Counted from the first letter of the stretch, positions 44,378-52,548 are shown. The stretch: DNA of 64,000 nucleotides from an uncultured Clostridia bacterium (GCA_944328445.1 CALVHO010000003.1:1-64000); one strand, 5' to 3'. Program-made: numbers and translations. Notes: generated by a model from the sequence alone, not told the origin.

Positions 44378-44489
44378 AATAAGGCTGTCGGGGTACGCCC
44401 CCTATCGGCAACGATCAAGCGGCCCCGCGGCGCGGATGTCGCGCAAAGGCAGGATCGGGCAAGCGGCCGCAGCAAAAACTAAACAACAT

Positions 44490-44566
44490 CGAGGTGTAGC
44501 GCAGTTTGGTAGCGCGCTTGGTTCGGGACCAAGAGGTCGTGGGTTCAAGTCCCGTCACCTCGACCA
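44490..44566 (+). tRNA. tRNA-Pro (anticodon CGG)
   Basis: Acceptor CGAGGTG pairs with CACCTCG, D-arm GCGC/GCGC, anticodon stem CTTGG/CCAAG with loop TTCGGGA giving CGG, and an encoded CCA. 77 nt. Reads codon CCG. Its 3' 26 nt plus terminator are repeated 217 bp downstream. Confidence 0.97.
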
Positions 44567-44820
44567 CAAACAGGGCATTGCCGCTTGGCAATGCCCTGTT
44601 TGTTTTGCGCGCAAGTCTTGGACCCACGACCTCTTTCAAACACAGGGCTCCCGAAAATCGCAGCGGAGCGAGATTTTTGGGAAGAGGAGCGACCGAGCGC
44701 CGAGGCAAGCATTGCGCCGAAAGCGCAATGCGCGCGTACAAGCGAGGGAAGCGACGAGGGTTCAAGTCCCGTCACCTCGACCACAAACAGGGCATTGCCG
44801 CTTGGCAATGCCCTGTTTGT
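44541..44820 (+). repeat. 63-bp direct duplication of tRNA-Pro 3' end and terminator
   Basis: Bases 44541-44603 and 44758-44820 are identical: T-arm, 3' acceptor strand, CCA and the whole terminator hairpin. The 154 bp between them are GC-rich and contain a hairpin GCATTGCGC/GCGCAATGC (about 44708). No 5' tRNA half precedes the second copy, so it cannot make a tRNA. It looks like an attachment-site duplication or a repeat-family insertion. Confidence 0.9.
44566..44606 (+). terminator. tRNA-Pro terminator
   Basis: 17-bp perfect stem (44566-44582 with 44587-44603) then TTTT. Exact copy at 44783-44820. Confidence 0.9.
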
Positions 44821-44866
44821 ATCCAGGCACTACGTATTGAACCCACGTACGGCTCCGCCCGCAACC

Positions 44867-45059
44867 TGTCATCCCGAGCCCGCCGAGGGATCTCATGGCG
44901 GGCTTTGCCGAATGTAGAATGTAGAATGTAAAATGTAGAGTGTAGAATTTTGGACAATCCTTATGTCATCCCGAGCCTGGCGTGAGATCTCATAGCGGGC
45001 TCAACGGTGGGCGGGCATGAGATCCTTCGACTGCGCTCTGATCCGTTCCAGATGACAAC
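44867..45059. repeat. Dispersed-repeat-like fragments with 7-bp tandem repeat
   Basis: TGTCATCCCGAGCC ... GATCTCATGGCGGGCT (44867-44904) recurs in variant form at 44964-45002, and an inverted partner (GATCC-TTCGACTGCG ... CAGATGACA) lies at 45020-45058. Between them, AATGTAG is repeated about five times (44911-44949). This resembles the TGTCATCC-TGAGCG intergenic repeat common in many bacteria. No gene is supported in 44821-45094. Confidence 0.65.
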
Positions 45060-45094
45060 AAGCGATGAATACAAACGCAGCAACAGAAGGCAAA

Positions 45095-45161
45095 ACAAAA
45101 GCCGCCCACACGGTGACACGGAAGGACGGCGAACGCGGGGAGAGCAAGACGCCCTCTCAGC
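45095..45161 (-). ncRNA. Candidate small RNA
   Basis: A promoter at 45168-45196 predicts a start near 45161. The roughly 67-nt transcript would fold GAGAG/CTCTC (5' hairpin) and GCCGTCC/GGGCGGC (45101-45107 with 45124-45130), followed by TTTTGTTTT, a terminator shape. It has no convincing coding content. The evidence is architecture only. Confidence 0.35.
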
Positions 45162-45167
45162 AAACTT

Positions 45168-45196
45168 ATTTTAACACGACAAAAGATAAAAGTCAA
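45168..45196 (-). promoter_or_regulatory. Orphan promoter
   Basis: TTGACT (45191-45196), 17-bp spacer, TAAAAT (45168-45173), pointing into gene-free sequence; see the candidate small RNA. Confidence 0.55.
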
Positions 45197-45297
45197 GAGG
45201 TATCACAAAAAAACCGAGAATTTTGTGAAGAAGTCAACACCGAACGCAGAAGCTGGCTTTTGCAATGACGGCATAACCTGCCCCACAAACGCCCAGT

Positions 45298-45882
45298 CTA
45301 TGCGCGGCGGGAAAGGGCGGCCCGTACGGCGCGCACGGCCGCCGCCGCGAGAAAACACAGCGCGATGTCTTTGGGAAGGTAGGCCGCGTTGTACACAAGG
45401 ATAGCCTGCCACAGCCCGCCATTTTGCATGTAAAAATGCCATATCACAGCAAAGTACGGGACGCCGACGAGGTAGTTGACGGCACAGCCCGCCAAGGCGG
45501 CCATCGCCGCCCGCGCGAAGGTCAGACACCCGCCCCCGCGCACGGCGCCCGCCACGAAGGCGGCCGCCGCAAAGCCGAGGAGGTAGCCGAACGTCAGTTC
45601 CAAAACATAGGCAAAGCCGCCCCCGCCCGCAAACACGGGCAGCCCCAAAAGCCCCATAAAAAGATAGACTCCCATCGACGCCGCGCCCGCGGCGGGGCCG
45701 AGCAAAAGGCCTGCCGATACAGCCACCGCCGTCTGAAAGGTGAGCGGCACGAGAGGGAACGGGATCCGAATAAACGCCGCGACCACCATCAGCACCACGA
45801 ACAGCGCGCACTGTGCCAACACACGGCTTTTGGCCGTTTTTTTGCGAACTATGCCAGACATAGTACTCTGTTTATCGTCCAT
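45298..45882 (-). CDS. bioY: BioY, biotin-uptake S component
   Basis: 194 aa with six predicted membrane helices and the BioY pattern IPFPLVPLTFQTAVAVSAGL near residue 43. It is the biotin-binding membrane part of an ECF transporter, which needs a shared EcfA/EcfT module encoded elsewhere. Its ATG overlaps the birA stop by one base (TAATG), giving tight coupling. No biotin synthesis genes are near, so the cell probably imports biotin. Confidence 0.95.
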   Translation of the reverse strand: MDDKQSTMSGIVRKKTAKSRVLAQCALFVVLMVVAAFIRIPFPLVPLTFQTAVAVSAGLLLGPAAGAASMGVYLFMGLLGLPVFAGGGGFAYVLELTFGYLLGFAAAAFVAGAVRGGGCLTFARAAMAALAGCAVNYLVGVPYFAVIWHFYMQNGGLWQAILVYNAAYLPKDIALCFLAAAAVRAVRAALSRRA

Positions 45883-46844
45883 TATAGCCTGATACTCACC
45901 TCTCCGCCCGACAAATGCCGCACCGAGCCATCCGCAAAGCGCACGACGAGGAAACAGTTTTCATCGATGTCGAGCACCTCTGCCTCGCCCGAGAGCGAGC
46001 CCGAAAGCACCGTGACCTTGCGGCCGAGCACGAGCGAACGCGCCTTGTACGCGGCGAAAAACCCGCGCGACGGGATGCCCTCGCAGCGGCGGCGAAAGGC
46101 CTCCAAGATGGCCGCAGCCAGGCGCGCGCGCCCTTCGGCGGGGTACTCTCCCGCCCCGAACACGCTGCCCGCAACGCCTTGCAGCTCCGCGGGAAATTCC
46201 CTGTATTTCACGTTCACGCCGATGCCCACCACCGCGCGGGAGAGGGTGCCGCTCTCCGCGTCGAAGGACGCCTCGGTCAAGATCCCGCAGACCTTTTTCC
46301 CGCCGAGGAACACGTCGTTCACCCATTTGATCTGCGCATATTTTCCCGCGACGCTCTCGATGGCGTCGCACACCGCCACGGCCGCGCAGGCGGTGATAAA
46401 GAGCGATTCGGCGGCCGTAAGCCGCGGGCGCAGGAGGATGCTCATGTACACCCCGCTGCCCGCAGGCGAATGGAAGGCGCGGTCAAAACGGCCCCGCCCC
46501 GCGCTCTGGCTTTCCGCGAGGACGGCCGTCCACGCGGGAGCGCCCGCCGCGGCGAGCGCTTTGACCTCGTCGTTGGTGGAGCCCACCGACGGCAGCACAT
46601 GCACGCAAAACCCGCCGTGCAAAAATTTTTCCACGCCCGCGGCGGTCAAAACATCGCTTTCGGGCAACAGCGCGTACCCGCGGTTTTGCACGCGGGAGAG
46701 CAGGTGCCCCTGCCCTTGCAGCGCCCGCATGCACTTCCACACGGCATTGCGGCTGACGCCGAACCGCGCCGCCAGCTGCTCGCCCGAAAAATACTCGCCG
46801 CGCGCACCTTCGAGCTCGCGCAAAATCTTCTCCTGCAATTCCAT
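45882..46844 (-). CDS. birA: BirA, biotin protein ligase and biotin-operon repressor
   Basis: 320 aa. N-terminal winged helix (residues 1-65; FSGEQLAARFGVSRNAVWKC as recognition part), central ligase with GRGRFDRAFHSPAGSG and KWVNDVFL, and a C-terminal SH3-like domain. It biotinylates carboxylase and, as biotinyl-AMP complex, represses. The helix-turn-helix fits the BirA box found upstream. The start MELQEK lies only 6 bp after the probable -10, so the mRNA may be leaderless; a ribosome site (AAGGGC) is weak. Confidence 0.95.
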   Translation of the reverse strand: MELQEKILRELEGARGEYFSGEQLAARFGVSRNAVWKCMRALQGQGHLLSRVQNRGYALLPESDVLTAAGVEKFLHGGFCVHVLPSVGSTNDEVKALAAAGAPAWTAVLAESQSAGRGRFDRAFHSPAGSGVYMSILLRPRLTAAESLFITACAAVAVCDAIESVAGKYAQIKWVNDVFLGGKKVCGILTEASFDAESGTLSRAVVGIGVNVKYREFPAELQGVAGSVFGAGEYPAEGRARLAAAILEAFRRRCEGIPSRGFFAAYKARSLVLGRKVTVLSGSLSGEAEVLDIDENCFLVVRFADGSVRHLSGGEVSIRL

Positions 46845-46850
46845 GCCCTT

Positions 46851-46905
46851 ATCGTACCATGAACGGGCGCAAATTGTCAACCATATTTTCGTTTTTAGGT
46901 GACAA
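46851..46905 (-). promoter_or_regulatory. birA promoter with BirA box
   Basis: On the - strand TTGTCACC - 15 bp - GGTTGACAA (46874-46905) matches the BirA operator layout TTGT-AACC-N15-GGTT-ACAA. The right half contains the -35 TTGACA (46875-46880); an 18-bp spacer leads to TACGAT (46851-46856). BirA would thus repress birA-bioY when biotin is plentiful. Confidence 0.8.
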
Positions 46906-46995
46906 TAAAAGCGCAAAGGCGGATGACACAAGACGATGCCGCCGAAATGCGGGCAACACGACACACGGACGCAAACCGACGCGCGAGCACGACCG

Positions 46996-47029
46996 AAAAG
47001 GCGGGCGGAGCCGAACGGCTCCACCCGCC
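46996..47029 (-). terminator. Terminator of the GH3 gene
   Basis: 13-bp stem (47000-47012 with 47017-47029) with loop GAAC and TTTT on the - strand. Confidence 0.75.
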
Positions 47030-47043
47030 AAACTATGCGATCT

Positions 47044-49092
47044 TCACTCCGCACGGCAGGCCAGGGCGACGGGCGCGGCGCCGCTGCCGTCGGTGACGAA
47101 CAACGTGTACGTTCCCGTATACGCAAAAGGCGTGCCGTCCTCGCCGACGAGGCGCAAAAGGTCGGGCGAGAGCGCGACCTTGCACCGCTTGCTTTCTCCC
47201 TTTTTCACCTTCACGCGGCAAAAACCAACCAGGCGCACGTTGCGCTCGGCGAGGGGATGTTCGATCTTGCGGTACACCTGCAACACTGTTTCGCCGTCGC
47301 AGCCGCCCGTGTTTTCGACCTCGGCCACGACGCGGCCGCCGCGCAGTTCCGCCCTGCGGACCGCAAAAGAGGTGTAGCTGAGCCCGTACCCGAAGGGAAA
47401 GAGCGGCTCGCCCTCGTAGTAGGCGTAGGTGCGGTTTTTCATGGAATAATCGGTGAACGCGGGAAGGTCGCCGCACCCCTTGTAGAAAGTGACGGGGAGC
47501 TTTCCGCTCGGGCACACCTTGCCGCGCAGGATACGGGCCACGGCCTCGCCGCCGAGAACGCCGGGATACCACGCCTGCAAGACGGCGGCGGCGCCCTCCT
47601 CCCCGCCCGTGACGATGCTGCTGCCCGACGTCTGCACGATGACCGTGGGCGTACCCGTCCGCAACACGGCGCGAACGAGCTGCATCTGGCAGGGCGGGAG
47701 TTCGAGGCTGCGCTTGTCCCCCGAATCCCCGAAGTTGGGCGCGCAGCCCTCCTCCCCTTCCATCGTCGCGTCCAGCCCCACGCAGAGCACGGCCACGTCC
47801 GCACGCTTGGCGCAGATGACCGCCTCGGAGAGCTTGTCGGCGGGCGCGGCGACGTCCTCGTCGGACTCCTTGTACATGTGGCTGCCCTTGGCGTAGAGGA
47901 TGTGCGCGTCGGGGTACGCCTTGCGGACGCCCTCCAAAATGGTGACGCAGGCCGAGCCCGTGCCGCAGTAGTTGCCGTAGAGCACGGCCTCGCTCGCGGC
48001 GGCGGGGCCGATGACGGCGATGGTCTTGCCGCGGTATTTTTTGCGTTCCATGGGCAGGACGCCGTCGTTTTTGAGCAGCACCATGGATCTTTCCGCCGCC
48101 CGCCGCGCCAGGCGCAGGTGGGCGGGGCTTTCCACCTCGCCGTAGCCGATACCGTCGTATTCCGTCTCCTGCCCCATGCCGAGAGCGTAGCGGATGGTCA
48201 TCAGCCGAACGCAGCAGCGGCGGATGTCCTCCTCGGAAACGAGCCCGTCCTGCAACGCCGCAAGCACGTGCAGATAGACGTTGCCGCAGTTCAGGTCGCA
48301 CCCCGCCTTCACGGCCATGGCGGCGCTTTCGGGCGCGGTGGACGTGACCTTGTGGTGCAGATGGAAGTCGGCCAGTGCCCAGCAATCGGAGGTGAAATAG
48401 CCCTCGAACCCCCATTCACGCAATTTTTGCATGAGGAAGGGATGGGCGCAGCACGGCGCGCCGTTGAGGCGGTTATAGGCGCCCATCACCCCGCCCACCC
48501 CCGCGCGCACGAGCTGCTCGAAGGCGTAGAGATAGGTTTCGGCCATGTCCTTGGCGTTTGCCGCGGCGTCGAACTCGTGGCGCAGCGCCTCGGGGCCGCT
48601 GTGCACGGCAAAATGCTTGGCGCAGCCCACCGCCTTGTAGTGTTCGCCGTTCCCCTGCAACCCGCGCACGAAGGCTTTGCCGAGCTCCGCGGTGAGGTAC
48701 GGATCCTCGCCGTACGTCTCCTGGCCGCGGCCCCAGCGCGGGTCGCGGAAAATGTTGACGTTGGGGGACCAATAGGTCAGGCCTTTGTAGATGGTGCGGT
48801 CTTCTTCGGCGGCAAAGGCGTTGTACTTGGCGCGGCCTTCGGTGGCGATGGCGTCCGCGACCTTTTCGAGCATGGGCACGTCGAAGGCGGCCGCCAAGGC
48901 GATGGCCTGCGGAAAGACGGTGGCCGTGCCCGCGCGGGCGACGCCGTGCAGCGCCTCGTTCCACCAGTTGTAGGCAGGCACACCCAGCCGCCCGATGGCA
49001 GGCGCCTCGTAAGTGAGCTGGCCCGCCGCCTCTTCGACGGTCATCTTTGCCACCAATTCTTCGGCCATTTTGCGGTATTTGGAAAGGTCCAT
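47044..49092 (-). CDS. GH3 beta-glycosidase, beta-xylosidase/glucosidase type
   Basis: 682 aa, no signal peptide, so intracellular. N-terminal GH3 barrel (YNWWNEALHGVAR and DPRWGRGQETYGEDPYL), nucleophile Asp in GYFTSDCWAL near residue 240, then the C-terminal alpha/beta domain with GEEG and LELPPCQ segments and a fibronectin-III-like end. The WWNEALHG and RWGRGQE signatures fit the beta-xylosidase-like subgroup, but GH3 specificity cannot be fixed from sequence. The start MDLSKYRK has GGAGGGAGCG. It is a single gene behind its own promoter. Confidence 0.92.
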   Translation of the reverse strand: MDLSKYRKMAEELVAKMTVEEAAGQLTYEAPAIGRLGVPAYNWWNEALHGVARAGTATVFPQAIALAAAFDVPMLEKVADAIATEGRAKYNAFAAEEDRTIYKGLTYWSPNVNIFRDPRWGRGQETYGEDPYLTAELGKAFVRGLQGNGEHYKAVGCAKHFAVHSGPEALRHEFDAAANAKDMAETYLYAFEQLVRAGVGGVMGAYNRLNGAPCCAHPFLMQKLREWGFEGYFTSDCWALADFHLHHKVTSTAPESAAMAVKAGCDLNCGNVYLHVLAALQDGLVSEEDIRRCCVRLMTIRYALGMGQETEYDGIGYGEVESPAHLRLARRAAERSMVLLKNDGVLPMERKKYRGKTIAVIGPAAASEAVLYGNYCGTGSACVTILEGVRKAYPDAHILYAKGSHMYKESDEDVAAPADKLSEAVICAKRADVAVLCVGLDATMEGEEGCAPNFGDSGDKRSLELPPCQMQLVRAVLRTGTPTVIVQTSGSSIVTGGEEGAAAVLQAWYPGVLGGEAVARILRGKVCPSGKLPVTFYKGCGDLPAFTDYSMKNRTYAYYEGEPLFPFGYGLSYTSFAVRRAELRGGRVVAEVENTGGCDGETVLQVYRKIEHPLAERNVRLVGFCRVKVKKGESKRCKVALSPDLLRLVGEDGTPFAYTGTYTLFVTDGSGAAPVALACRAE

Positions 49093-49119
49093 ACGCTCCC
49101 TCCGCGGTGTTTTTCTTTG

Positions 49120-49148
49120 ATTGTACCATGAACGGGCGAAAAAAACAA
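49120..49148 (-). promoter_or_regulatory. Promoter of the GH3 gene
   Basis: TTGTTT (49143-49148), 17-bp spacer, TACAAT (49120-49125) with TGG before it. The bases CGCCCGTTCATGGTAC just upstream of the -10 also occur in the birA promoter. Confidence 0.6.
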
Positions 49149-49202
49149 GGGCCGGCGCATAAAAAGCTCTTCGGGGCGGGTCTGCAAAACCGGGCGTTAC
49201 CA

Positions 49203-49231
49203 TTGACAGCAAAAAAAAACCGTGTTACAAT
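49203..49231 (+). promoter_or_regulatory. Promoter of the CPCC-like gene
   Basis: TTGACA (49203-49208), 17-bp spacer, TACAAT (49226-49231). Confidence 0.75.
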
Positions 49232-49315
49232 GATAGCGCCTTATTCATAGGGGTAAGGCGTTTGATTTTGTATCTAAAAGTAAATTCATGAGAAAAATTA
49301 GGCAGGATAAATTAG

Positions 49316-49534
49316 ATGAGCAATAAAGTGAAATGTTATATTTGCGGAACAGAATTAGACGGTGACGATAGTTTGGTCGATTTTTGCCCCTATTGCGATT
49401 GGACTTACTTGGGGTGGGAAAATGAATTAGACCAAAACGACAAAAACAATATCAACCATGTATCTATAAGGCAAGCAAGGGAGAATGTTTCCAAAGGCTT
49501 GAACATCTGGGGAGACCCTTTGCCGAAGAGATAA
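49316..49534 (+). CDS. CPCC-type zinc-ribbon mini-protein
   Basis: 72 aa. Two CxxC pairs (CYICG at residue 7, CPYCDW at residue 24) and the tail N-VSIRQARENVSKG match the cysteine-rich CPCC family, small proteins often found in mobile or toxin-immunity neighbourhoods. The gene is much richer in A/T than its neighbours, so recent transfer is likely. The ribosome site is weak (AGGA 11 nt upstream). It ends at the hairpin 49555-49585. The function is unknown. Confidence 0.7.
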   Translation: MSNKVKCYICGTELDGDDSLVDFCPYCDWTYLGWENELDQNDKNNINHVSIRQARENVSKGLNIWGDPLPKR

Positions 49535-49554
49535 ACTACAACAATAAAGCACGA

Positions 49555-49585
49555 AGCACCAAGCCGAGAGGCAAGGTGCTTTTTT
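49555..49585 (+). terminator. Terminator of the CPCC-like gene
   Basis: AGCACC (49555-49560) and GGTGCT (49575-49580) with inner GCC/GGC, then a T-run. Confidence 0.75.
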
Positions 49586-49591
49586 GTACAC

Positions 49592-49616
49592 AAAAACGCG
49601 GCCCCGAAGGGCCGCG
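49592..49616 (-). terminator. Terminator of the GLUG gene
   Basis: 8-bp stem (49597-49604 with 49609-49616), loop CGAA, then TTTTTG on the - strand. Confidence 0.75.
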
Positions 49617-49634
49617 CCATAATTTGGAAAAGGT

Positions 49635-52349
49635 TTATTCATGAATAAGCGTGGGCAAGGTGTTGGCGCCCGCGTGTTCCCAGGCGGGCGTTTCCTGCCC
49701 TTCGTTCAGGGTATCGGCAAGGGTATAAAACTCCGCAATGTCGGTATGCTTTGTGGCGCCGATGTTGGTAGGAATGCCCAGCGTTGAACTGTACCCTACG
49801 GCGTACTCGGCGCCGCTGTCCGGAAAATACAGCCAGTGTACGTTGGAAAGAGTCACTTCTTGCGCATACCCGACCAGCCCGCCGGCAGTACTGTCTCCCG
49901 ACACGTCGCCCGTTGCATAGCAGTTTGTCAGCGTATTGCTGCTGCCGAACCCCCCGACCAGCCCGCCGGCAGTATCGTCTCCCGACACGTCACCAGTCGC
50001 ATAGCAGTTTGTCAGTGTGTTGGAGCCACTGTAGAAACGCCCGACCAGCCCGCCGGCGATGGAGCCGCCCGACACGTTGCCTGTCGCATAGCAGTTCGTC
50101 AACGTGTTGTTGCCACTGCCGAAATACCCGGCTAGCCCGCCGGCACAATATATAAAAAAGCCGCTTTGCGCGTTGGTCATAACATCGCCCGTCGCGTAGC
50201 AGTTCGTCAGCGTGTTGGAGCTGCCGTCGAACTCCCCGACCAGCCCGCCGGCATCTTCGTCTCCGGACACGTCACCAGTCGCGTAGCAGTTCGTCAGCAT
50301 GTTGGAGCCGCTACTGAAATACCCGACCAGCCCGCCGGCACTTCTTCCCGACACGTCGCCCGTCGCATAGCAGTCTATCAATGTGACGTCCGACAGCGAA
50401 CAACCGACCAGCCCGCCGGCATCTTCGTCTCCGGACACGTCGCCCGTCGCGTAGCAGCTCGTCAGCGTGTTGTTGCCACTGCCGAAATACCCGACTAGCC
50501 CGCCGGCGGTGGAGCCGCCCGACACGTTGCCTGTCGCATAGCAGTTCGTCAACGTGTTGTTGCCGCTGCCGAAATATCCGACCAGCCCGCCTGCATAAAC
50601 AGCGAAGTTTTTGCTTTCTGTTTTCGTAACTGTTACCGCCGACCGCGAAACGAGCGTGACCGCGCTTCCCACGCTTTGCATATTGTAGGCGCAATACCCG
50701 GCAATACCGCCGGCGTATGCAGTGCCACTGACTTCGTTCGCAGTGACGGTCACTTCCGCCGTGCAGCCGTTCAGATCGTTTTCCGCCCGCCCGGTTATGC
50801 CGCCGAGGAATACGCCGTAAGTATTCTGCGGGAGGTAGGTGATCTCGCCCGTCACCTTGCAGTTTGTGACCGCGCCGAGCGCATAGCCCGCCACGCCGCC
50901 GATGTAATTGGTGCCTTGCAGCTTGACATCTTTCAGCGTCAGGTCATGCACCGAACCTTCCGCGCCGATGCAGGCAAACAGCCCCGTGTAGAAAGTATCT
51001 GTATTGTATATCGTCAGATTGGAGATGGTATAGCCGTTGCCATCGAAAGTCCCTGTGAACATCGTTTCGTCGTCGAACAGCGGGGTAAAGTTCGATTGCC
51101 CCTGCCCCACGCCCGTCAAAGCTATATTGCACGTCAAAACGTAATGCGCGGCGGGGTATTGCTCCACGTTGCGCAAATGGCGCACGGTATTGATTTGGTA
51201 CGGGTCTTCCGGCGTACCGGTTCCGCCCGCGAACGCGGGCAGATCGAGTTCACGGAACTGCGCCGTAATTGTATCGCTGCTTTGTACGTTTTCTTCCTTC
51301 CTCGTGGCGTTCCGCACCCCGTCTGACCAGCCGATAAATTCGTAACCGTCTTCCGCGACGGCGGTGACAGACGTTCCGTCTTCTCCGCGCAAAACCGTCT
51401 GCGAGGTATTGCCGCGGATATAGCCGCCCGCCTGCGCCGCATAGTTCAAAGTGTATTCGGGTATCTTTTCAAACCGCGCTGTGACCGCGATGTCCGCCAT
51501 TACATTCTCGTCGATCCGCTCGGCGCTCTGCACGCTGTCCGACCAGCCGATAAATTCATAGCCTTCTTCAGCGATCGCCATGACGGAATCGCCGTTTGCG
51601 CCCGCGGAAACGGTTTGCGACGTCGAGCCGACGATGCGCCCGCCTTCGGTCGCGGTATAGGAGAGCGTGTAAGTTGCATGCGTCGGTTCCGGCGTTTCGG
51701 ACGTATTTGTGTTGCCGCCGCCCGTGCCGTTCCCACTAAATTGATCCGCATTTTTTACGTATGCAGCCGCATAGAAAGAGTAGTTGCTGTCAATGTACGC
51801 ATAATGCTGTTCATTCATGGTTGAGGCTTGGCCATAAGAATTTACTTCCATTTGCTTGTTGTAAATCAATACGCCGCTATTCAAGGTATATGTTCCCGTT
51901 TCGCGGGAATACGGATCTACCGTTGTCATTGCATAACTGCCGTCGGCCGTAAATTCGATAAAACTCGTGACCGAATAACTTTCCATAAAACGGATCATAG
52001 CGTCAAAATGACCGTCGCGCACGGTGAACCGATCCGCCAAGCCGACATCTTTCAGTAAATTGATACACAAAACCTGATCGTTTTCGTATAATCCGAATTC
52101 AATTCCGGAATTCAGAAAAATACTTCCGTCCGCGTAGGTATAATCGTATTTTGTTTGGTAAAGATTTGACGGACTTCCTATATAAAACCCGTCATCATTG
52201 ATGGTAAAAACGGAGCTGTTGGTGCTTGTTCCGGAATAATATGTCCCATAATAAGACGGATCGCTCCCGCAGGCGCTAAACAGCAACAGACAGCCGCCGA
52301 ATACCGCCAACAATGAGGTGATCAGCCAGACTTTTGTTATCTTCCGCAT
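49635..52349 (-). CDS. GLUG-repeat surface lipoprotein
   Basis: 904 aa from MRKITKVW (site GAGAGGAAAAAC). Signal peptide ending LLFSAC gives a lipoprotein with Phe at -3. Residues about 25-210 are a unique globular domain. Then two InlB/Flg-type repeats follow (YTLSYTATEGGRIVGSTSQT and YTLNYAAQAGGYIRGNTSQT, each ending EGYEFIGWSD or DGYEFIGWSD). The second half has a beta-helix-like region with three degenerate and about nine clear GLUG units (AGGLVG-Y-SGNNTLTNCYATGDVSG). GLUG repeats occur in surface proteins and adhesins. The gene has a structured leader and lies between direct repeats. The exact role is unknown. Confidence 0.85.
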   Translation of the reverse strand: MRKITKVWLITSLLAVFGGCLLLFSACGSDPSYYGTYYSGTSTNSSVFTINDDGFYIGSPSNLYQTKYDYTYADGSIFLNSGIEFGLYENDQVLCINLLKDVGLADRFTVRDGHFDAMIRFMESYSVTSFIEFTADGSYAMTTVDPYSRETGTYTLNSGVLIYNKQMEVNSYGQASTMNEQHYAYIDSNYSFYAAAYVKNADQFSGNGTGGGNTNTSETPEPTHATYTLSYTATEGGRIVGSTSQTVSAGANGDSVMAIAEEGYEFIGWSDSVQSAERIDENVMADIAVTARFEKIPEYTLNYAAQAGGYIRGNTSQTVLRGEDGTSVTAVAEDGYEFIGWSDGVRNATRKEENVQSSDTITAQFRELDLPAFAGGTGTPEDPYQINTVRHLRNVEQYPAAHYVLTCNIALTGVGQGQSNFTPLFDDETMFTGTFDGNGYTISNLTIYNTDTFYTGLFACIGAEGSVHDLTLKDVKLQGTNYIGGVAGYALGAVTNCKVTGEITYLPQNTYGVFLGGITGRAENDLNGCTAEVTVTANEVSGTAYAGGIAGYCAYNMQSVGSAVTLVSRSAVTVTKTESKNFAVYAGGLVGYFGSGNNTLTNCYATGNVSGGSTAGGLVGYFGSGNNTLTSCYATGDVSGDEDAGGLVGCSLSDVTLIDCYATGDVSGRSAGGLVGYFSSGSNMLTNCYATGDVSGDEDAGGLVGEFDGSSNTLTNCYATGDVMTNAQSGFFIYCAGGLAGYFGSGNNTLTNCYATGNVSGGSIAGGLVGRFYSGSNTLTNCYATGDVSGDDTAGGLVGGFGSSNTLTNCYATGDVSGDSTAGGLVGYAQEVTLSNVHWLYFPDSGAEYAVGYSSTLGIPTNIGATKHTDIAEFYTLADTLNEGQETPAWEHAGANTLPTLIHE
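49878..50600 (-). repeat. GLUG-encoding tandem DNA repeats
   Basis: About nine imperfect units of 66-90 bp inside the lipoprotein gene, several nearly identical (for instance those ending AGCAGTTCGTCAACGTGTTG on the + strand). Such arrays can gain or lose units by slippage. Confidence 0.85.
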
Positions 52350-52514
52350 AAGTTTTTCCTCTCTGCGGGCAAAAAATAAGAGCGCTCCCAATTAAGGGAA
52401 CGCCCGCAAAGAATGTATCCCTTAATTAGTTGCTCTCAAATTTCCATACAATAGGAAATAAAGGGTACACCTATGCCGATGTAACCTATTGTATGGCAAT
52501 TCAATTTGAGAGCA
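52349..52514 (-). ncRNA. Structured 5' leader of the GLUG gene, possible cis-regulatory RNA
   Basis: The predicted RNA start (about 52513) coincides with the first arm of a large hairpin: outer arms 52503-52514/52431-52442 (12 bp, perfect) and inner arms 52485-52496/52444-52455 (12 bp, perfect), with a 29-nt loop. A second hairpin (10 bp perfect, 52418-52427 with 52390-52399) can be lengthened by AGAGC/GCTCT, whose first half lies in the first hairpin's 3' arm, and is followed by TTATTTTTTG. So the two structures compete, as in an attenuator. The ribosome site follows. It matches no riboswitch class I know. Confidence 0.6.
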
Positions 52515-52519
52515 CATTC

Positions 52520-52548
52520 AGTATACCACACATTCCCAAAAATTGCAA
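52520..52548 (-). promoter_or_regulatory. Promoter of the GLUG gene leader
   Basis: TTGCAA (52543-52548), 17-bp spacer, TATACT (52520-52525), the same hexamers as the SRP RNA promoter. Confidence 0.75.

Noticed and set aside
44566..44840. A second tRNA after tRNA-Pro
   Set aside because: Only the 3' half is repeated; no partner for the acceptor or anticodon arm.
45065..45268. 67-codon + strand frame
   Set aside because: No ribosome site, odd composition, and the opposite strand shows promoter and terminator signals.
49878..50600. CRISPR-like periodic array
   Set aside because: Units are coding, in frame, of GLUG type, without constant repeat/spacer structure.
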